NCBI RefSeq assembly: GCF_014843005.1
Contig: NZ_JACYXM010000003.1
Location: 186,001 to 250,000, forward strand
Reading direction: 5' to 3'
DNA from: Rhodanobacter sp. DHG33
GTDB taxonomy: Bacteria > Pseudomonadota > Gammaproteobacteria > Xanthomonadales > Rhodanobacteraceae
Length of the DNA: 64,000 nt
Shown: in pieces, positions 25,606 to 39,100 of the stretch
Position numbering within the stretch: position 1 is the first letter of the stretch
Layout of the letters: every line of letters starts with the position of its first letter
The notes under the pieces: generated by a model
Databases searched by the model: none
Seen by the model: the letters and a program-made list of their open reading frames with translations, nothing else
Told to the model about the DNA's origin: nothing
Program-made: the position numbers and the translations under genes

Positions 25606-26706
25606 ATGCAATTCAGCATCCAACGAGAAGCTCTGCTCAAGCCCCTGCAGCAGGTCGTCGGTGTGGTCGAACGCCGCCAGACACTGCCAGTGCTGGCCAA
25701 CCTGCTTGTGAAGGTCGCCGACGGCCAACTGTCGCTGACGGGTACCGACTTGGAAGTGGAAATGATCGCCACCTCCACGGCCGACAAGCTGGTGGAAGGC
25801 GAAATCACCATTCCCGCGCGCAAGTTCTTCGACATCGTGCGTGCGCTGCCGGATGGCGCGAACGTCGAACTGAAGCTCAATGGCGACCGCGTTGCCCTGA
25901 ATGCAGGGCGCAGCCGCTTCACGCTGACGACCTTGCCGGCCAGCGAATTCCCCACCATCGATTCGATCGAGCTGGTGGAAAAGGTCAGTCTGCCCGAGGA
26001 AGTCCTGCGCGACCTGATGGAGCGCACCGCTTTCGCGATGGCGAACCAGGACGTGCGCTACTACTTGAATGGCATGCTGCTCGACCTTCAGGAACACAGC
26101 CTGCGCTGTGTGGCCACCGACGGTCACCGCTTGGCGATGAAGGAAACCAGCCTGGCCACTTCGGTAAAGGCGCGCCGTCAGATCATCATTCCGCGCAAGG
26201 GCGTGGGTGAGCTGGTCGGACTGCTGGAACCTGGCGAAGGCACGGTAGAACTGGAATTCGGTCGCAACCACCTGCGCGTGCGCCGCGGTGGAGTCACCTT
26301 TACCTCCAAGCTGATCGACGGTCGTTTCCCGGACTACGAGGCAGTGATTCCGCTGGGCGCCGACAAGACCGCCACGCTGGATCGCGAAGTGCTGCGGGGC
26401 GCGCTGCAGCGTGCCGCCATCCTTTCCAACGAGAAGTACCGCGGCGTAAAGCTGGAGCTGTCGCCGGGCAAGCTGCGCATCGTGGCGCACAACCCGGAAC
26501 AGGAAGAAGCAGTGGAAGAGGTGGAAGCCGAAACCCACGTTTCCGACCTCGCCGTGGGCTTCAACGTGGGCTATCTGCTCGATGCGCTTTCCGCCCTGCG
26601 TGGCGAACAGGCACGCCTGAGCCTGCGCGATGCCCAATCCAGCTGCTTGGTGCAGGAGCACGACAGCGAAGAAGCCCGTCACGTCATCATGCCCTTGCGC
26701 CTCTGA
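25606..26706 (+). CDS. dnaN: DNA polymerase III subunit beta (sliding clamp)
   Basis: Ring-shaped processivity clamp of DNA polymerase III. The 366-residue protein shows the three repeated clamp folds and family signatures including the start MQFSIQREALLKPLQQVVGVVERR, LPVLANLLV, the central RCVATDGHRLA segment, and the C-terminal MPLRL. It follows the origin region on the plus strand and is separated from recF by a hairpin. Confidence 0.98.
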   Translation: MQFSIQREALLKPLQQVVGVVERRQTLPVLANLLVKVADGQLSLTGTDLEVEMIATSTADKLVEGEITIPARKFFDIVRALPDGANVELKLNGDRVALNAGRSRFTLTTLPASEFPTIDSIELVEKVSLPEEVLRDLMERTAFAMANQDVRYYLNGMLLDLQEHSLRCVATDGHRLAMKETSLATSVKARRQIIIPRKGVGELVGLLEPGEGTVELEFGRNHLRVRRGGVTFTSKLIDGRFPDYEAVIPLGADKTATLDREVLRGALQRAAILSNEKYRGVKLELSPGKLRIVAHNPEQEEAVEEVEAETHVSDLAVGFNVGYLLDALSALRGEQARLSLRDAQSSCLVQEHDSEEARHVIMPLRL

Positions 26707-26740
26707 CGCATGCCCTTCGGCAAGCGCCGTGACAGCATGC

Positions 26741-26773
26741 AACGCCGGAGCCGTCGCGAGACGCTCCGGCGTT
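26741..26773 (+). terminator. Hairpin between dnaN and recF
   Basis: A perfect 11-bp stem (26741-26751 with 26763-26773) with an 11-base loop, followed by a T-containing tail without a solid T-run. It would end or dampen transcription out of dnaN. Confidence 0.65.
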
Positions 26774-26795
26774 CTTGCTTAGGGAAACCACGGGC

Positions 26796-27870
26796 ATGAG
26801 GCTGGATCGCCTGCGCATCCAGAATCTGCGCTGCCTGCACGAAGCCGAATTGGTGCTCGCTCCGGGCATCAATGTGTTCGTGGGGGCCAACGGGGCAGGC
26901 AAGACCAGCGTGTTGGAAGCGGTTTTTCTGCTGTCGCACGCACGCTCCTTCCGCAGCGGTGCCCGCGAAGCCCTGTTAGCACGCGGTGCAGCGCGCTTGT
27001 CCGTGTTTGCGGAGTTGCGTCAGTCCGGCGGGCGCTTGTTGCGGCTGGGGCTGGGGCGTGAGACCTCACGCTGGGAAGCGCGCATGGAAGGCGAGGGCGC
27101 AAATCTGGGCGAACTGATCGCCGAATGCGCTGTGACCTGCTTCGAACCCGGTTCCCACGCGTTGATCGCGGGCGGTGCCGAGGAGCGTCGACGCTTCCTT
27201 GATTGGGGCGTGTTCCACGTGGAACACGCTTTCCTGGACACATGGCGCCGCTATCAGCGTGCTTTGAAGCAACGCAACAGTCTGCTGCGTTCGGGAACGG
27301 AACCTGGTTCTCCGCTGTATGCCCCTTGGGAGGCCGAACTGGCCAACCTTGCAGACTGGATCGACGGACAGCGCCGCGATTACCTGGAACGCTTGAAGCC
27401 ACACTTGCATGCTTGCGTAATCGCCCTATTGCCCGAACTCGGCGAACCGGAGCTGCGCTACCGGCGAGGCTGGGCCGAGGATAGGGTGCTTGGCGAGCAG
27501 CTGGAGGCGCAGCGGGGCAGGGATCTCGCCCGCGGGCACACCAGCTTGGGTGCTCATCGCGCGGATTGGTCGCTGGCATTCGAGCATGCCCCACAACGCG
27601 AGCATCTTTCCCGCGGACAGGAAAAGCTCACCGCCTTAGGCTGCATGTTGGCCCAGGCGAGACTCTATGCAGACCAGCACGGTGACTGGCCCATCATCTG
27701 CCTCGACGATCTTGCTTCCGAGCTGGATGAGGCGCACCAGGCCGCAGTGATCGCCCAACTCGCCGAGAGCGGAGCGCAGGTCCTGGTGACAGGTACTGAG
27801 CTGCCCGGGCCCTTGCGCGGGTTTCCACATCGAATGTTCCACGTGGAACAGGGGCAACTGACACCCCTGC

Positions 27871-27875
<5 letters not shown>
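26796..27875 (+). CDS. recF: DNA replication and repair protein RecF
   Basis: An SMC-like ATPase that helps load RecA at single-strand gaps. The 359-residue protein has the Walker A GANGAGKT (30-37), an ABC-type signature LSRGQEKL late in the protein, and Walker B ICLDDLASELD. The start at 26796 gives MRLDRLRIQNLRCL; the frame also has an ATG 21 bases upstream. Two perfect parS palindromes lie inside this reading frame and encode FHVE in both places (middle and C terminus). Confidence 0.96.
27211..27226. promoter_or_regulatory. parS chromosome-partition site
   Basis: The perfect 16-base palindrome TGTTCCACGTGGAACA, the parS form reported for pseudomonads and relatives, to which ParB binds and from which it spreads. 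It is within recF, encoding VFHVEHA in that frame. It lies about 1.7 kb from the putative oriC. Confidence 0.88.
27835..27850. promoter_or_regulatory. parS chromosome-partition site
   Basis: A second, identical perfect 16-base parS palindrome, 608 bases after the end of the first and also within recF, near its 3' end (encoding MFHVEQG). Confidence 0.88.
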
Positions 27876-30371
<2,496 letters not shown>

Positions 30372-30677
30372 ACCATGGCGCGGCAGGGCAATCCTGCCGC
30401 GCGGCTTCGCGCATCGAAATTACCAATGCATTAGTGCATTAATGCGGAGATGCGTGGCCGGAACGGTCAACTTTGGCCTCGCGGTTCCGGTCGGGTTTCC
30501 CGACGGAGCAAGAAAATGTCGGTCAATTCAGCCGCGTATGGGTGTATTTCACGCAACTTATTGATTTGAAAGAGGCTTTGTTGTCGCGCTGCAGCTTGTC
30601 ATTGACACATCTGTCAGGGTAGTCTCAACGATCCCCTGCGCGATGCACCAGCGTAAACCCTGATATCGAGGATCGTC
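30372..30677 (+). other. Intergenic region between gyrB and the TPR gene
   Basis: It holds a 10-bp hairpin right after gyrB (30378-30387 with 30393-30402, loop GCAAT) without a T-run, and a small palindrome cluster at 30425-30445: AATGCA-TTAG-TGCATT overlapping the perfect GCATTAATGC. The latter could be a regulator site for the gene on the right. A TTGACA hexamer is at 30602-30607 but no good -10 lies at the usual distance. No gene was found. Confidence 0.55.
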
Positions 30678-31964
30678 ATGAAGCACACGCTCTTGTTCAC
30701 GATGCTGGCCGGCACGGCGCTGGCGTTCACCATCGCCGCTGCTCCCGTCCATGCCGACGATGCGTCGAAAAACAAGCAGACCGTGATGTATCCGAATGCG
30801 ACGCGCGCCGAGCCGAAGCTCGACCTGACCGATCCGAAGGAGCAGAAGGCGCTCAACGAGGGTCTGGACGCGGTGAACAGCGGCGACAAGGCCAAGGCCC
30901 AGCAGATCCTGCAACCCATCGTCGACAGCAGCAAGAGCAAGTACGCGCAGGCGATTGCGCTGCAGGGTTTGGCCAACGTCACCTACAACGCGGGCGACGT
31001 GAAGGGTGCGATCCCGCTGCTGCAGCGCGCGATCGACGACGGCGTGATGCCGAACGATACCTACTACCAGCTGATGTTCGAACTGGCGCAGCTCTACGCC
31101 GCCGATTCGCAGTTCCAGGCTTCGCTGGATACCATCGCCAAGTGGCGTGCCGAGGGCAAGCTGGAGACGGCCGACTCCTATGGCCTGGCCGGCATGGATT
31201 ACTACCGCCTCGAGAAGTATCCGGAGGCGATTGCCGCCATCCAGAAGGCCAAATCGCTCACCGACAAGCCGAAGGATTCCTGGAACCAGGTCCTGATGGC
31301 CAGCTATGCCGAGTCCGGCAAGGGCGGCGACGCTTCGAAGATGGCCGTGGACGAGTACGAAAAGAATCCCACCGACAGCAGCATGCTGCACAACGCGAGC
31401 GCCATCCTGCTGCAGCAGCAGGACTACGCCAACGCGATCAAGGTGCTGGAAGAAGGCCGCAGCAACGGCGCACTGAAGGACGAGGCGGACTGGGTCAATC
31501 TGGTCAAGGCCTACCTGCTGCAAGCGCAGAACGGCGGCGATACCAAGACCGGCAGCACCAAAGCCTTGGCGGCCTTCGACGACGGTGTAGCCAAGGGCGC
31601 GATCAAGCCGAGCGCCGCGAACTATAAGCTAGCCGGCGATGCAGCCTCGATCGGCGACGACGATGCCAAGGCGATCAGCTATTACCAGAAGGGCGCGCCG
31701 CTGGCCACCGACGGCGAGCTGGACGTCGCGCTCGGTCGCATGTACTTCCAGGACCAGAAATTCTCCGACGCGCGCAAGTACCTCACCCAGGGCATCAGCA
31801 AAGGTGTCCAGCACAAGGGTCGGGCCTACATGATGCTGGCCGAGTCGGATCGTCAGCTTAAGGACAAGCCGGGTGCAATGGCCGCGATGAAACAGGCCGC
31901 GCAGGACCCGGAAACCGCGGACAAGGCCCAGGAATGGCTGAACAAGGCTGCCGCCGGCAAGTAA
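30678..31964 (+). CDS. Periplasmic tetratricopeptide-repeat protein preceding the tonB operon
   Basis: A 428-residue protein with a clear signal peptide (MKHTLLFTMLAGTALAFTIAAAPVHA, cleaved after VHA) and about ten TPR-like helical repeats, for example YNAGDVKGAIPLLQRAIDDG and LAGMDYYRLEKYPEAIAAI. Such proteins act as periplasmic scaffolds. It is 193 bases upstream of tonB on the same strand, with a perfect palindrome in between, so it may be a separate unit. A part in Ton-dependent uptake is inferred from position only. Confidence 0.85.
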   Translation: MKHTLLFTMLAGTALAFTIAAAPVHADDASKNKQTVMYPNATRAEPKLDLTDPKEQKALNEGLDAVNSGDKAKAQQILQPIVDSSKSKYAQAIALQGLANVTYNAGDVKGAIPLLQRAIDDGVMPNDTYYQLMFELAQLYAADSQFQASLDTIAKWRAEGKLETADSYGLAGMDYYRLEKYPEAIAAIQKAKSLTDKPKDSWNQVLMASYAESGKGGDASKMAVDEYEKNPTDSSMLHNASAILLQQQDYANAIKVLEEGRSNGALKDEADWVNLVKAYLLQAQNGGDTKTGSTKALAAFDDGVAKGAIKPSAANYKLAGDAASIGDDDAKAISYYQKGAPLATDGELDVALGRMYFQDQKFSDARKYLTQGISKGVQHKGRAYMMLAESDRQLKDKPGAMAAMKQAAQDPETADKAQEWLNKAAAGK

Positions 31965-31981
31965 CCGCCGGACGGGGCAAA

Positions 31982-32009
31982 GCAATCAGATGGACGTCCA
32001 TCTGATTGC
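31982..32009. repeat. Perfect 28-bp palindrome
   Basis: Two 14-base arms (31982-31995 and 31996-32009) are exact reverse complements with no spacer, centred on GAC|GTC. It is 18 bases after the TPR gene stop and 149 bases before tonB. It may be a transcription terminator hairpin (no T-run) or an operator for a dimeric regulator of tonB. Confidence 0.8.
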
Positions 32010-32157
32010 CATGTGAACGCTATACAAATGCCAGATGCTGTTGTACCTTCAAACCTTCCCTGCGTAACCCCTACGGCGCGTTTCGTCCATATGCCAGACG
32101 GAACATAGCCAAGTCTGCGGTGACGCTTTCTCCGTTCCCAGCTCCAGATAGTGACAG

Positions 32158-32820
<663 letters not shown>

Positions 32821-32870
32821 TCCCCGTTACTGTCATCACAGTTCACGCTTGACTTCCCAAGGGTAGCGTT

Positions 32871-33620
32871 ATGTTCCTACAGACTCCTGCACCGACCGAT
32901 GCCGCCATGGGCGGTAACTCCAACGCCGAAGCCATGAAGCAGATGGGCTTCGCCAACCTCGTCACCCATTTCAACTGGGTGGGCTGGGTGGTGTTCATCA
33001 CCCTCGTGGTGATGTCCTTCCTGTCGTGGTACTTCATCATCGCCAACGCCATCCGCAACTCGATGGTGCGCGGCCGCGCCGACAAGGTCATCAACGGCTT
33101 CTGGGGGAATCCCTCCACTCAGGACGCCATCCGTGAGCTGGAAGCCCAGCCCAAGGGCGAACCCTTCTCGAAGATCGCGCTGGACGCCGCTTCGGCCGTG
33201 GCACACCACCAGCAGGCCAACAAGGGTGGCCTGGCTGAGTCGCTGACCCGCTCCGAGTTCGTCGACCGCGCCCTGCGTCAGGCCGTGGCCCGCGAGAGCC
33301 TGCGCCTCGAAGGCGGCCAGACCCTGCTCGCCACCGTGGGTTCGTCGGCTCCGTTCGTCGGCCTGCTCGGTACCGTGATGGGTATCTACGGTGCATTGAC
33401 CGGTATTGCCCAGAGCGGCAACGCCTCGATGACCGCCGTGGCCGGCCCGGTGGGTGAAGCGCTGATCATGACCGCCATCGGTCTGGGCGCCGCTATCCCG
33501 GCGCTGCTTGCGTTCAACTTCTTCAACCGTTCGAACCGCGTTATCTTTGCCCGTTTCGACGAATTCGCGCACGACCTGCACGACTTCTTCGCGACCGGTG
33601 CACGCGTCGAGAGCAAGTGA
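32871..33620 (+). CDS. exbB: Biopolymer transport protein ExbB (MotA/TolQ/ExbB proton channel)
   Basis: The channel-forming partner of ExbD and TonB. The 249-residue protein has three membrane helices: about 32-55 (WVGWVVFITLVVMSFLSWYFI), ~155-175 (GTVMGIYGALTGI region) and ~190-215 (GEALIMTAIGLGAAIPALLAFNFF). It has the conserved family motif TVGSSAPFVGLLGTVMGIY. It starts 50 bases after the tonB stop and ends 11 bases before exbD. Confidence 0.97.
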   Translation: MFLQTPAPTDAAMGGNSNAEAMKQMGFANLVTHFNWVGWVVFITLVVMSFLSWYFIIANAIRNSMVRGRADKVINGFWGNPSTQDAIRELEAQPKGEPFSKIALDAASAVAHHQQANKGGLAESLTRSEFVDRALRQAVARESLRLEGGQTLLATVGSSAPFVGLLGTVMGIYGALTGIAQSGNASMTAVAGPVGEALIMTAIGLGAAIPALLAFNFFNRSNRVIFARFDEFAHDLHDFFATGARVESK

Positions 33621-33631
33621 GGATCTGAACC

Positions 33632-34060
33632 ATGGCAATGAGCGTCGGAGGCAATACCGGCGGTCCGGTTTCGGAAATCAACGTCACGCCGCTTGCGGAC
33701 GTGATGTTGGTGCTGCTGATTATCTTCATGATCACGGCGCCGCTGATGTCGCATCCGGTCACGATCACGGTACCGGTTGCAGCTCCCAAGAGCGACGAGA
33801 CGAAGGTACCGGTGCCGCCACTGGACCTGGCCATCAAGGAAGACGGCTCGATGTACTACCAGGATCACGAGGTCAGCGAAGCGGAACTCAAGGCCCAGTT
33901 GGCGGTGGAAGCGCAGAAGCCGGAACAAGCGGAACTGCAGATCCGCGCCGACAAGGGCATCGAGTGGAAAACGGTGTTCAAGGCCATCGGTGATGCCAAG
34001 AGCGTGGGCATGGTGCATGTGGGCTTCATGACCACTGCTCCTACCCCGGGCAAGGAGTAA
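33632..34060 (+). CDS. exbD: ExbD/TolR biopolymer transporter, first copy
   Basis: The 142-residue partner of ExbB. It has a short N terminus, one membrane helix VMLVLLIIFMITAP with the essential Asp23 just before it (PLADVML), and a periplasmic TolR-like domain. In Xanthomonas the first of two exbD genes is required for iron uptake; here the two copies are clearly different in sequence but equal in layout. Confidence 0.96.
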   Translation: MAMSVGGNTGGPVSEINVTPLADVMLVLLIIFMITAPLMSHPVTITVPVAAPKSDETKVPVPPLDLAIKEDGSMYYQDHEVSEAELKAQLAVEAQKPEQAELQIRADKGIEWKTVFKAIGDAKSVGMVHVGFMTTAPTPGKE

Positions 34061-34066
34061 CGAGTC

Positions 34067-34486
34067 ATGGCTTTCTCCACCAAGAGCACGGGCGGCCCGA
34101 TGGCCGACATCAACATCACGCCGCTGATCGACGTGATGCTGGTGCTGCTGATCATCTTCATGGTGACTGCGCCGATCCCGCTGCTGAAGATCAAGATCGA
34201 TCTGCCGCAGCCGAATCCGAATCCGCCGACGAATCTGAACCCGCCGGAGCCGGTCAATCTCAGCATCGATCAGTCCGGTGCGCTGTCCTGGAACAATACA
34301 CCGGTAGACGAATCGGGTCTCAAGGCGCAGTTCGCGGTGATTGCCCAGCAGCCACAGGACAAGCAGCCGGAAATCCAGATCAAGGCTGCCGATGCCGTCG
34401 CCTACCAGTACGTCGCTACCGTGCTGGCCGACGCCAAGCAGTACAACCTGGTCAAGATCGGATTCACCGACAGCAGCGGCCAGTAA
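34067..34486 (+). CDS. ExbD/TolR biopolymer transporter, second copy
   Basis: A 139-residue second ExbD, six bases after the first. It keeps the membrane helix and the key Asp22 (PLIDVMLVLLIIF) and carries a Pro/Asn-rich stretch just after the helix (QPNPNPPTNLNPPEP). The second copy may give substrate or receptor specificity, as proposed for ExbD2 of Xanthomonas. The operon ends at a strong terminator. Confidence 0.95.
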   Translation: MAFSTKSTGGPMADINITPLIDVMLVLLIIFMVTAPIPLLKIKIDLPQPNPNPPTNLNPPEPVNLSIDQSGALSWNNTPVDESGLKAQFAVIAQQPQDKQPEIQIKAADAVAYQYVATVLADAKQYNLVKIGFTDSSGQ

Positions 34487-34512
34487 GCGGCAAACCTGAA
34501 AAGCGTTACCCG

Positions 34513-34548
34513 CGCCAACCCCCGCCTTATGCGGGGGTTGGCGTTTTT
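34513..34548 (+). terminator. Terminator of the tonB operon
   Basis: A perfect 13-bp stem (34513-34525 with 34531-34543), five-base loop, then five T residues. Confidence 0.93.
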
Positions 34549-34683
34549 GCAGGTGGCTCTGGAAGCGGCGGCATTCGGGCGTCCGTATGCCGTTCGCGAC
34601 GGCGTTCTTGGGAACGCGCTCTATGCGCGTTGGCTTCGGCGTGGATCAGCGTGCACAGTGATGCGTGCGAAGGATGCGCACTA

Positions 34684-35427
34684 CTAGCGCAGGATCTGCA
34701 GGTAGTTCCGCACCGTCGTCGCCAACCCTTCGTACAGCGCCTCGCCGATCAGCGCATGGCCGATCGACACTTCGGCCAATCCCGGAATGGCCGCCTTGAA
34801 CGTGCCCAGATTCGCCTGGCTGAGATCGTGGCCCGCGTTCACGGCGAGACCGGCTTGCTGCGCCAGCCGCGCGGTAGTGGAACAGCCTGCCAGCACGGCA
34901 TCGGGTTCGCCCTCGGCGAAGGCTTCGGCGTAAGGGCCCGTGTAGATCTCGACGCGCTGCACGCCGATGGCTTTCGCCGCGGCAAAGTCCTGCGGGCCGG
35001 CGTCCACGAACAGGCTGACGCGGCATCCGATGGCGTTGAGTTCGTCCACGAGCGGATGCAGGCGATCGAGATCGCGTGCAAGGTCGAAGCCATGGTCGGA
35101 GGTAATCTGCCCGTCGCTGTCGGGAACCAGAGTCACCTGGGTCGGGCGTACTTCGCGTGCGAGTTCGATCAAGCCGGGATATTCGCCGCGCGGCGCGGCG
35201 AACGGATTGCCTTCGATGTTGTATTCCACCCGGCCACGCAACATCGCAGCCAGTGCGCGCACGTCGTCCGGCCGCACGTGGCGCATGTCCGGCCGCGGGT
35301 GCACGGTGATGCCGCCGCAACCGTTCTCGATGCAGGTCTGCGCCGCATGGCAGATGTCGGGCTCGGTGCCGCCGCGCGAATTGCGCAGGACGGCGATCTT
35401 GTTGAGGTTGACGCTGAGCAGGGTCAC
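34684..35427 (-). CDS. pdxJ: Pyridoxine 5'-phosphate synthase
   Basis: Condenses 1-deoxyxylulose 5-phosphate with the product of PdxA to make pyridoxine 5'-phosphate. The 247-residue TIM barrel has the family N terminus [40 protein letters not shown] and the C-terminal [11 protein letters not shown]. It is downstream of a phosphopantetheinyl transferase gene on the same strand (43 bases), the reverse of the pdxJ-acpS order of E. coli. Confidence 0.97.
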   Translation of the reverse strand: MTLLSVNLNKIAVLRNSRGGTEPDICHAAQTCIENGCGGITVHPRPDMRHVRPDDVRALAAMLRGRVEYNIEGNPFAAPRGEYPGLIELAREVRPTQVTLVPDSDGQITSDHGFDLARDLDRLHPLVDELNAIGCRVSLFVDAGPQDFAAAKAIGVQRVEIYTGPYAEAFAEGEPDAVLAGCSTTARLAQQAGLAVNAGHDLSQANLGTFKAAIPGLAEVSIGHALIGEALYEGLATTVRNYLQILR

Positions 35428-35470
35428 GGCGGCGATCCGTCACGAGGGGAAGAATGCAACACTGCCGCGA

Positions 35471-36115
35471 TCACGCGTCGTCGGCAAGCGCGAACAGGCG
35501 AATCCGGCGGGGGGCGCCGCGCCAAGCAAGCCTGGCGAATGCATCTTTTCCGCTGTCGACCCGGTGCAATTGCCAGGCAGCGGGATCGTCGCCATCGAGC
35601 CGGTGCAGCACGAGCCCGTCCGGGCCGCGCTGGAACGACAGCCTGTCCAAACCGAATGCGATGCCGCGACCCAATGCCTTCAGTACGGCTTCGCGTGCGG
35701 TCCACAGATCGAGAAAGGCCTCGTCCCGCTCGTCCTCGTCCAGTGTCTCCAGCCACGCGGCTTCTGCTGCGGTGAAGAAGCGCTGCGCGATCTTCAGTGC
35801 GTTGGCGCGCGGGCGAAGCCGTTCCAGATCGATGCCTGGCGACAAGCCCCGGGCCAGCGCCACCAAGGCCTGTTCGCCGCAATGCGACCAGTTGAAGTCG
35901 AACACGCCGCCGTGGATGGCATCCAGCGCAGGGCGCCCATGTTCGCCTTCCACCAGCCGAACCGCTGCAGGGGCTGCGTCGAGATAGCGGGCGAGCAGGG
36001 CCAGCAGCGGTTCGCGGCCCGTTCCCTTGGGGCGTTGCAGGCGCCAGACATGAATCTCGTCAGCCTGCAGAGGCTCTGGTACTTTCGCGGGCGGGAATCC
36101 GTCAATGGCTCGCAT
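35471..36115 (-). CDS. Sfp-type 4'-phosphopantetheinyl transferase
   Basis: Transfers the phosphopantetheine arm of coenzyme A to a carrier-protein serine. The 214-residue two-lobed Sfp/AcpT-type protein has the pre-motif NWSHCGEQALVALA, the metal site GIDLERLRPR with Asp and Glu, FFTAAEAAWL, and WTAREAVLKALGRGI. Sfp enzymes usually serve fatty-acid or secondary-metabolite carrier proteins; no polyketide or peptide synthetase is in this window, so the target may be elsewhere. The ATG at 36115 was chosen over one 36 bases upstream, close to the divergent crbS promoter. Confidence 0.88.
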   Translation of the reverse strand: MRAIDGFPPAKVPEPLQADEIHVWRLQRPKGTGREPLLALLARYLDAAPAAVRLVEGEHGRPALDAIHGGVFDFNWSHCGEQALVALARGLSPGIDLERLRPRANALKIAQRFFTAAEAAWLETLDEDERDEAFLDLWTAREAVLKALGRGIAFGLDRLSFQRGPDGLVLHRLDGDDPAAWQLHRVDSGKDAFARLAWRGAPRRIRLFALADDA

Positions 36116-36186
36116 AGGTGCATGTTGACGGACAGGTACCGCCGCTAACAAGCGGTAGGTTCGCGATAACGAAGACGGGAGGGCAC

Positions 36187-39100
36187 GTGATCGCCGGCTC
36201 GCTGCTGCTCGTCGCGTTGCTTTACGTGGGCCTGCTGTTCGGCGTGGCCTGGATGGGCGATCGTCGACCGCTCTATCCGCGCCAGCCGAGATTGCGGCCT
36301 TATGTGTATGCGCTGGCGATGGCCACGTACTGCACCTCGTGGACGTTCTATGGCGCAGTGGGTACGGCGGCGCGGTCCGGCCTGGCCTACCTGCCGATCT
36401 ATCTTGGGCCGATCCTGCTGTTCCTCGCCGGCTATGGTTTGATGCAGCGGCTGGTCCGCGTGGCCACCCAGCGCAACATCACCTCCATCGCCGACTTCAT
36501 CGGCGCGCGCTTCGGCAAGTCGCACGGGCTGGCGGCCCTGGTGGCGGTGATCGCGGTGGTGGCCGTGGTGCCGTATCTGGCGTTGCAGCTGAAAGCGGTG
36601 GCGATGTCCTACGCGATGCTGGGCGGCACGCAGGTCGCGATGACGCCGATGGGCGACACTGCGTTGTGGTGCGCACTGCTGCTGGCGCTGTTCGCGATAC
36701 TGTTCGGCACGCGCAGCATCGACGCCAGCGAGCACCATCACGGCCTGATGCTGGCGATCGCGCTGGAGTCGCTCATCAAGCTGCTGGCATTTGCCGCGCT
36801 GGCGTTCTATGCGTACTGGCACGCTCCCGACCTGAAGGCCATGTTCGCCCTGCCGCAGCAACATGCGGACCAAATAGTGCAGCCCACCTTCGTCACGCAG
36901 ACGCTGCTGGCGTTTTGCGCGATGTTCTGCCTGCCGCGGCAATTCCAGATCGGCGTGGTGGAATGCGAGGATCCCGACGATCTCGGCTGCGCACGCTGGC
37001 TGATCCCCGGCTACATGGCGGTGGTCAGCGTGGCGGTGTTGCCGATGGTGGCTGCCGGTGCGCTGCTGCCGCAGGTCCGCGACGGCGCGCCCGATGCGTG
37101 GGTGCTGAACTTGCCGTTGGCTTACGGCAACCACGGCATGGCCTTGCTGGCCTATCTCGGCGGGTTCTCGGCCAGCACCGGCATGGTGATCGTGGCTACG
37201 GTGGCCTTGTCCACGATGATCAGCAACGATCTGGCGATGCCGCTACTGCTGCGCATCCGACGGTTACGGCTGGAGCAGCGCAGCGACGTGTCCACCCTGC
37301 TGTTGCGCGTGCGTCGCTGCGCGATCCTGGCGCTGGCGCTGATGGCCTATGCCTATTACCGGCTCGCAGCGGACGAGGAGGATCTCGCAGCCACGGGCCT
37401 GCTATCGCTGGCTGCCGTGGCGCAGTTCGCGCCGGCGATCCTGGCGGCGCTGTACTGGCGCAGCGCCAGCCGGCGTGGCGTGATCATCGGTCTGCTTGCC
37501 GGATTCGCGATATGGATCTACACCCTGCTGCTGCCGGAGATGAGCCACGCGCCATGGCTGCAGCATGGGCCGTTCGGCATCGAGTGGCTGCGGCCGCAGG
37601 CGTTGTTCGGCGTGCAGGGTTGGGATCCGGTGGTGCACAGCGCGTTCTGGTCGCTGCTGTTGAACGCAGGTTGCCTGGTATTCGTTTCGTTGCGCTGGCG
37701 GTCCAGCCTGGAAGAACGGCTGCATGCGTCGATGTTCATCGATCCACGTACCACCAGCCAGGCCGGCACCGGCGATTGGCGCGGCCGGGTGCGGGTCGCC
37801 GACCTGCGCACCATCGCCGAACGCATCGTCGGCGTGCGCAGCACGCAACGCGCCTTCGAGGACTACGCGCAGCGCCGCGGCAAGCCGTTCCTGGCAGGCG
37901 AGGCAGCCGACCGCGCGCTGATCCAGCACACCGAGCGTCTGCTCGCCGGCGCCGTGGGCGCGGCCAGTGCGCGGCGCATCCTGATGGGCATGCTTTCCGG
38001 CTCGGGCCTGGACATTGCCGAAGCGATGGCCCTGATGGACGAAGCCTCGCAGGAGCTGCGCTTCAACCGCGAGCTGCTTTCCTCGACCCTGGAAAACATC
38101 ACGCAGGGCATCAGCGTGGTCGACGCCGACATGCGCGTAGTGGCGTGGAACCGGCGCTACATCGAGCTGTTCGATTACCCCGGCGGCATGGTCTACGTGG
38201 GCGTGCCGGTGGCCGACCTGATCCGCTGGAATGCCGAGCACGGCGAGTGCGGTCCCGGCGAAGTGGATGCGCACGTGGCCAAGCGCCTCGCCCACCTGCG
38301 CGTCGGCACGCCGCATGTGTTCCAGCGCGTGCGCGCCGACGGCAGCACCATCGAGATGCGCGGCAGTGCGCTGCCCGGCGGCGGCTACGTCACCACCTAT
38401 ACCGACGTCACCGCGTATAAGCGTGTCGAACGGGCGTTGATCGAGGCGAACGAAACGCTGGAACAGCGCGTGGATCAGCGCACCGTCGAGTTGAGCGAGG
38501 CGCTGGCCGCCACCGCGCAAGCGCAACGCACCGCCGAAGCCGCCAACGCATCGAAAACGCGCTTCCTCGCAGCGGCGAGCCACGACTTGCTGCAACCCCT
38601 CAACGCCGCGCGCCTGTTCACCTCCGCCTTGCGTCAGCAGCCTGGGTTGGATGCGGAGGCGCTGCAGCTCGCCGAGCGCATCGACGCCTCTTTCCGCGCC
38701 GCCGAGAACCTGCTCGACGCGTTGCTGGATACGTCACGCCTGGACACGGGCACGTATCGGCCGGAAATCGCCGATTTCGCGCTGGCCGACCTGTTCGACT
38801 CGCTGCAAAGCCAGTTCGCTGCGCTGGCCGAACAGCGCGGCCTGCGTCTGCGCGTTGCACCCACCCGGCTCGCCGTGCGCAGCGATCCGCAGCTGCTGCG
38901 TCGCGTGCTGCAGAATTTCCTTTCCAATGCGCTGCGCTACGTGCGCGAAGGCGGCGTGCTGCTGGGCGCGCGTCGCGTCGGCGGGGAAGTGCGCATCGAA
39001 GTATGGGACACCGGTCCGGGCATTCCCGTCGAGCAGCGCGCGCGCATCTTCGGCGAGTTCCAGCGGCTGGAGCAACCATCGCCATGGGACGAGAAGGGCT

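Noticed and set aside
30425-30445. Fur box upstream of the TPR/Ton region
   Set aside because: The palindrome is A/T-rich but has the wrong core and spacing compared with the 19-bp Fur consensus; it is noted only as an unassigned palindrome.
36118-36186. ATG at 36118 as the crbS start
   Set aside because: It lies two bases from the divergent transferase start and has no Shine-Dalgarno; the GTG at 36187 follows a GGAGGG and begins right at the first membrane helix.
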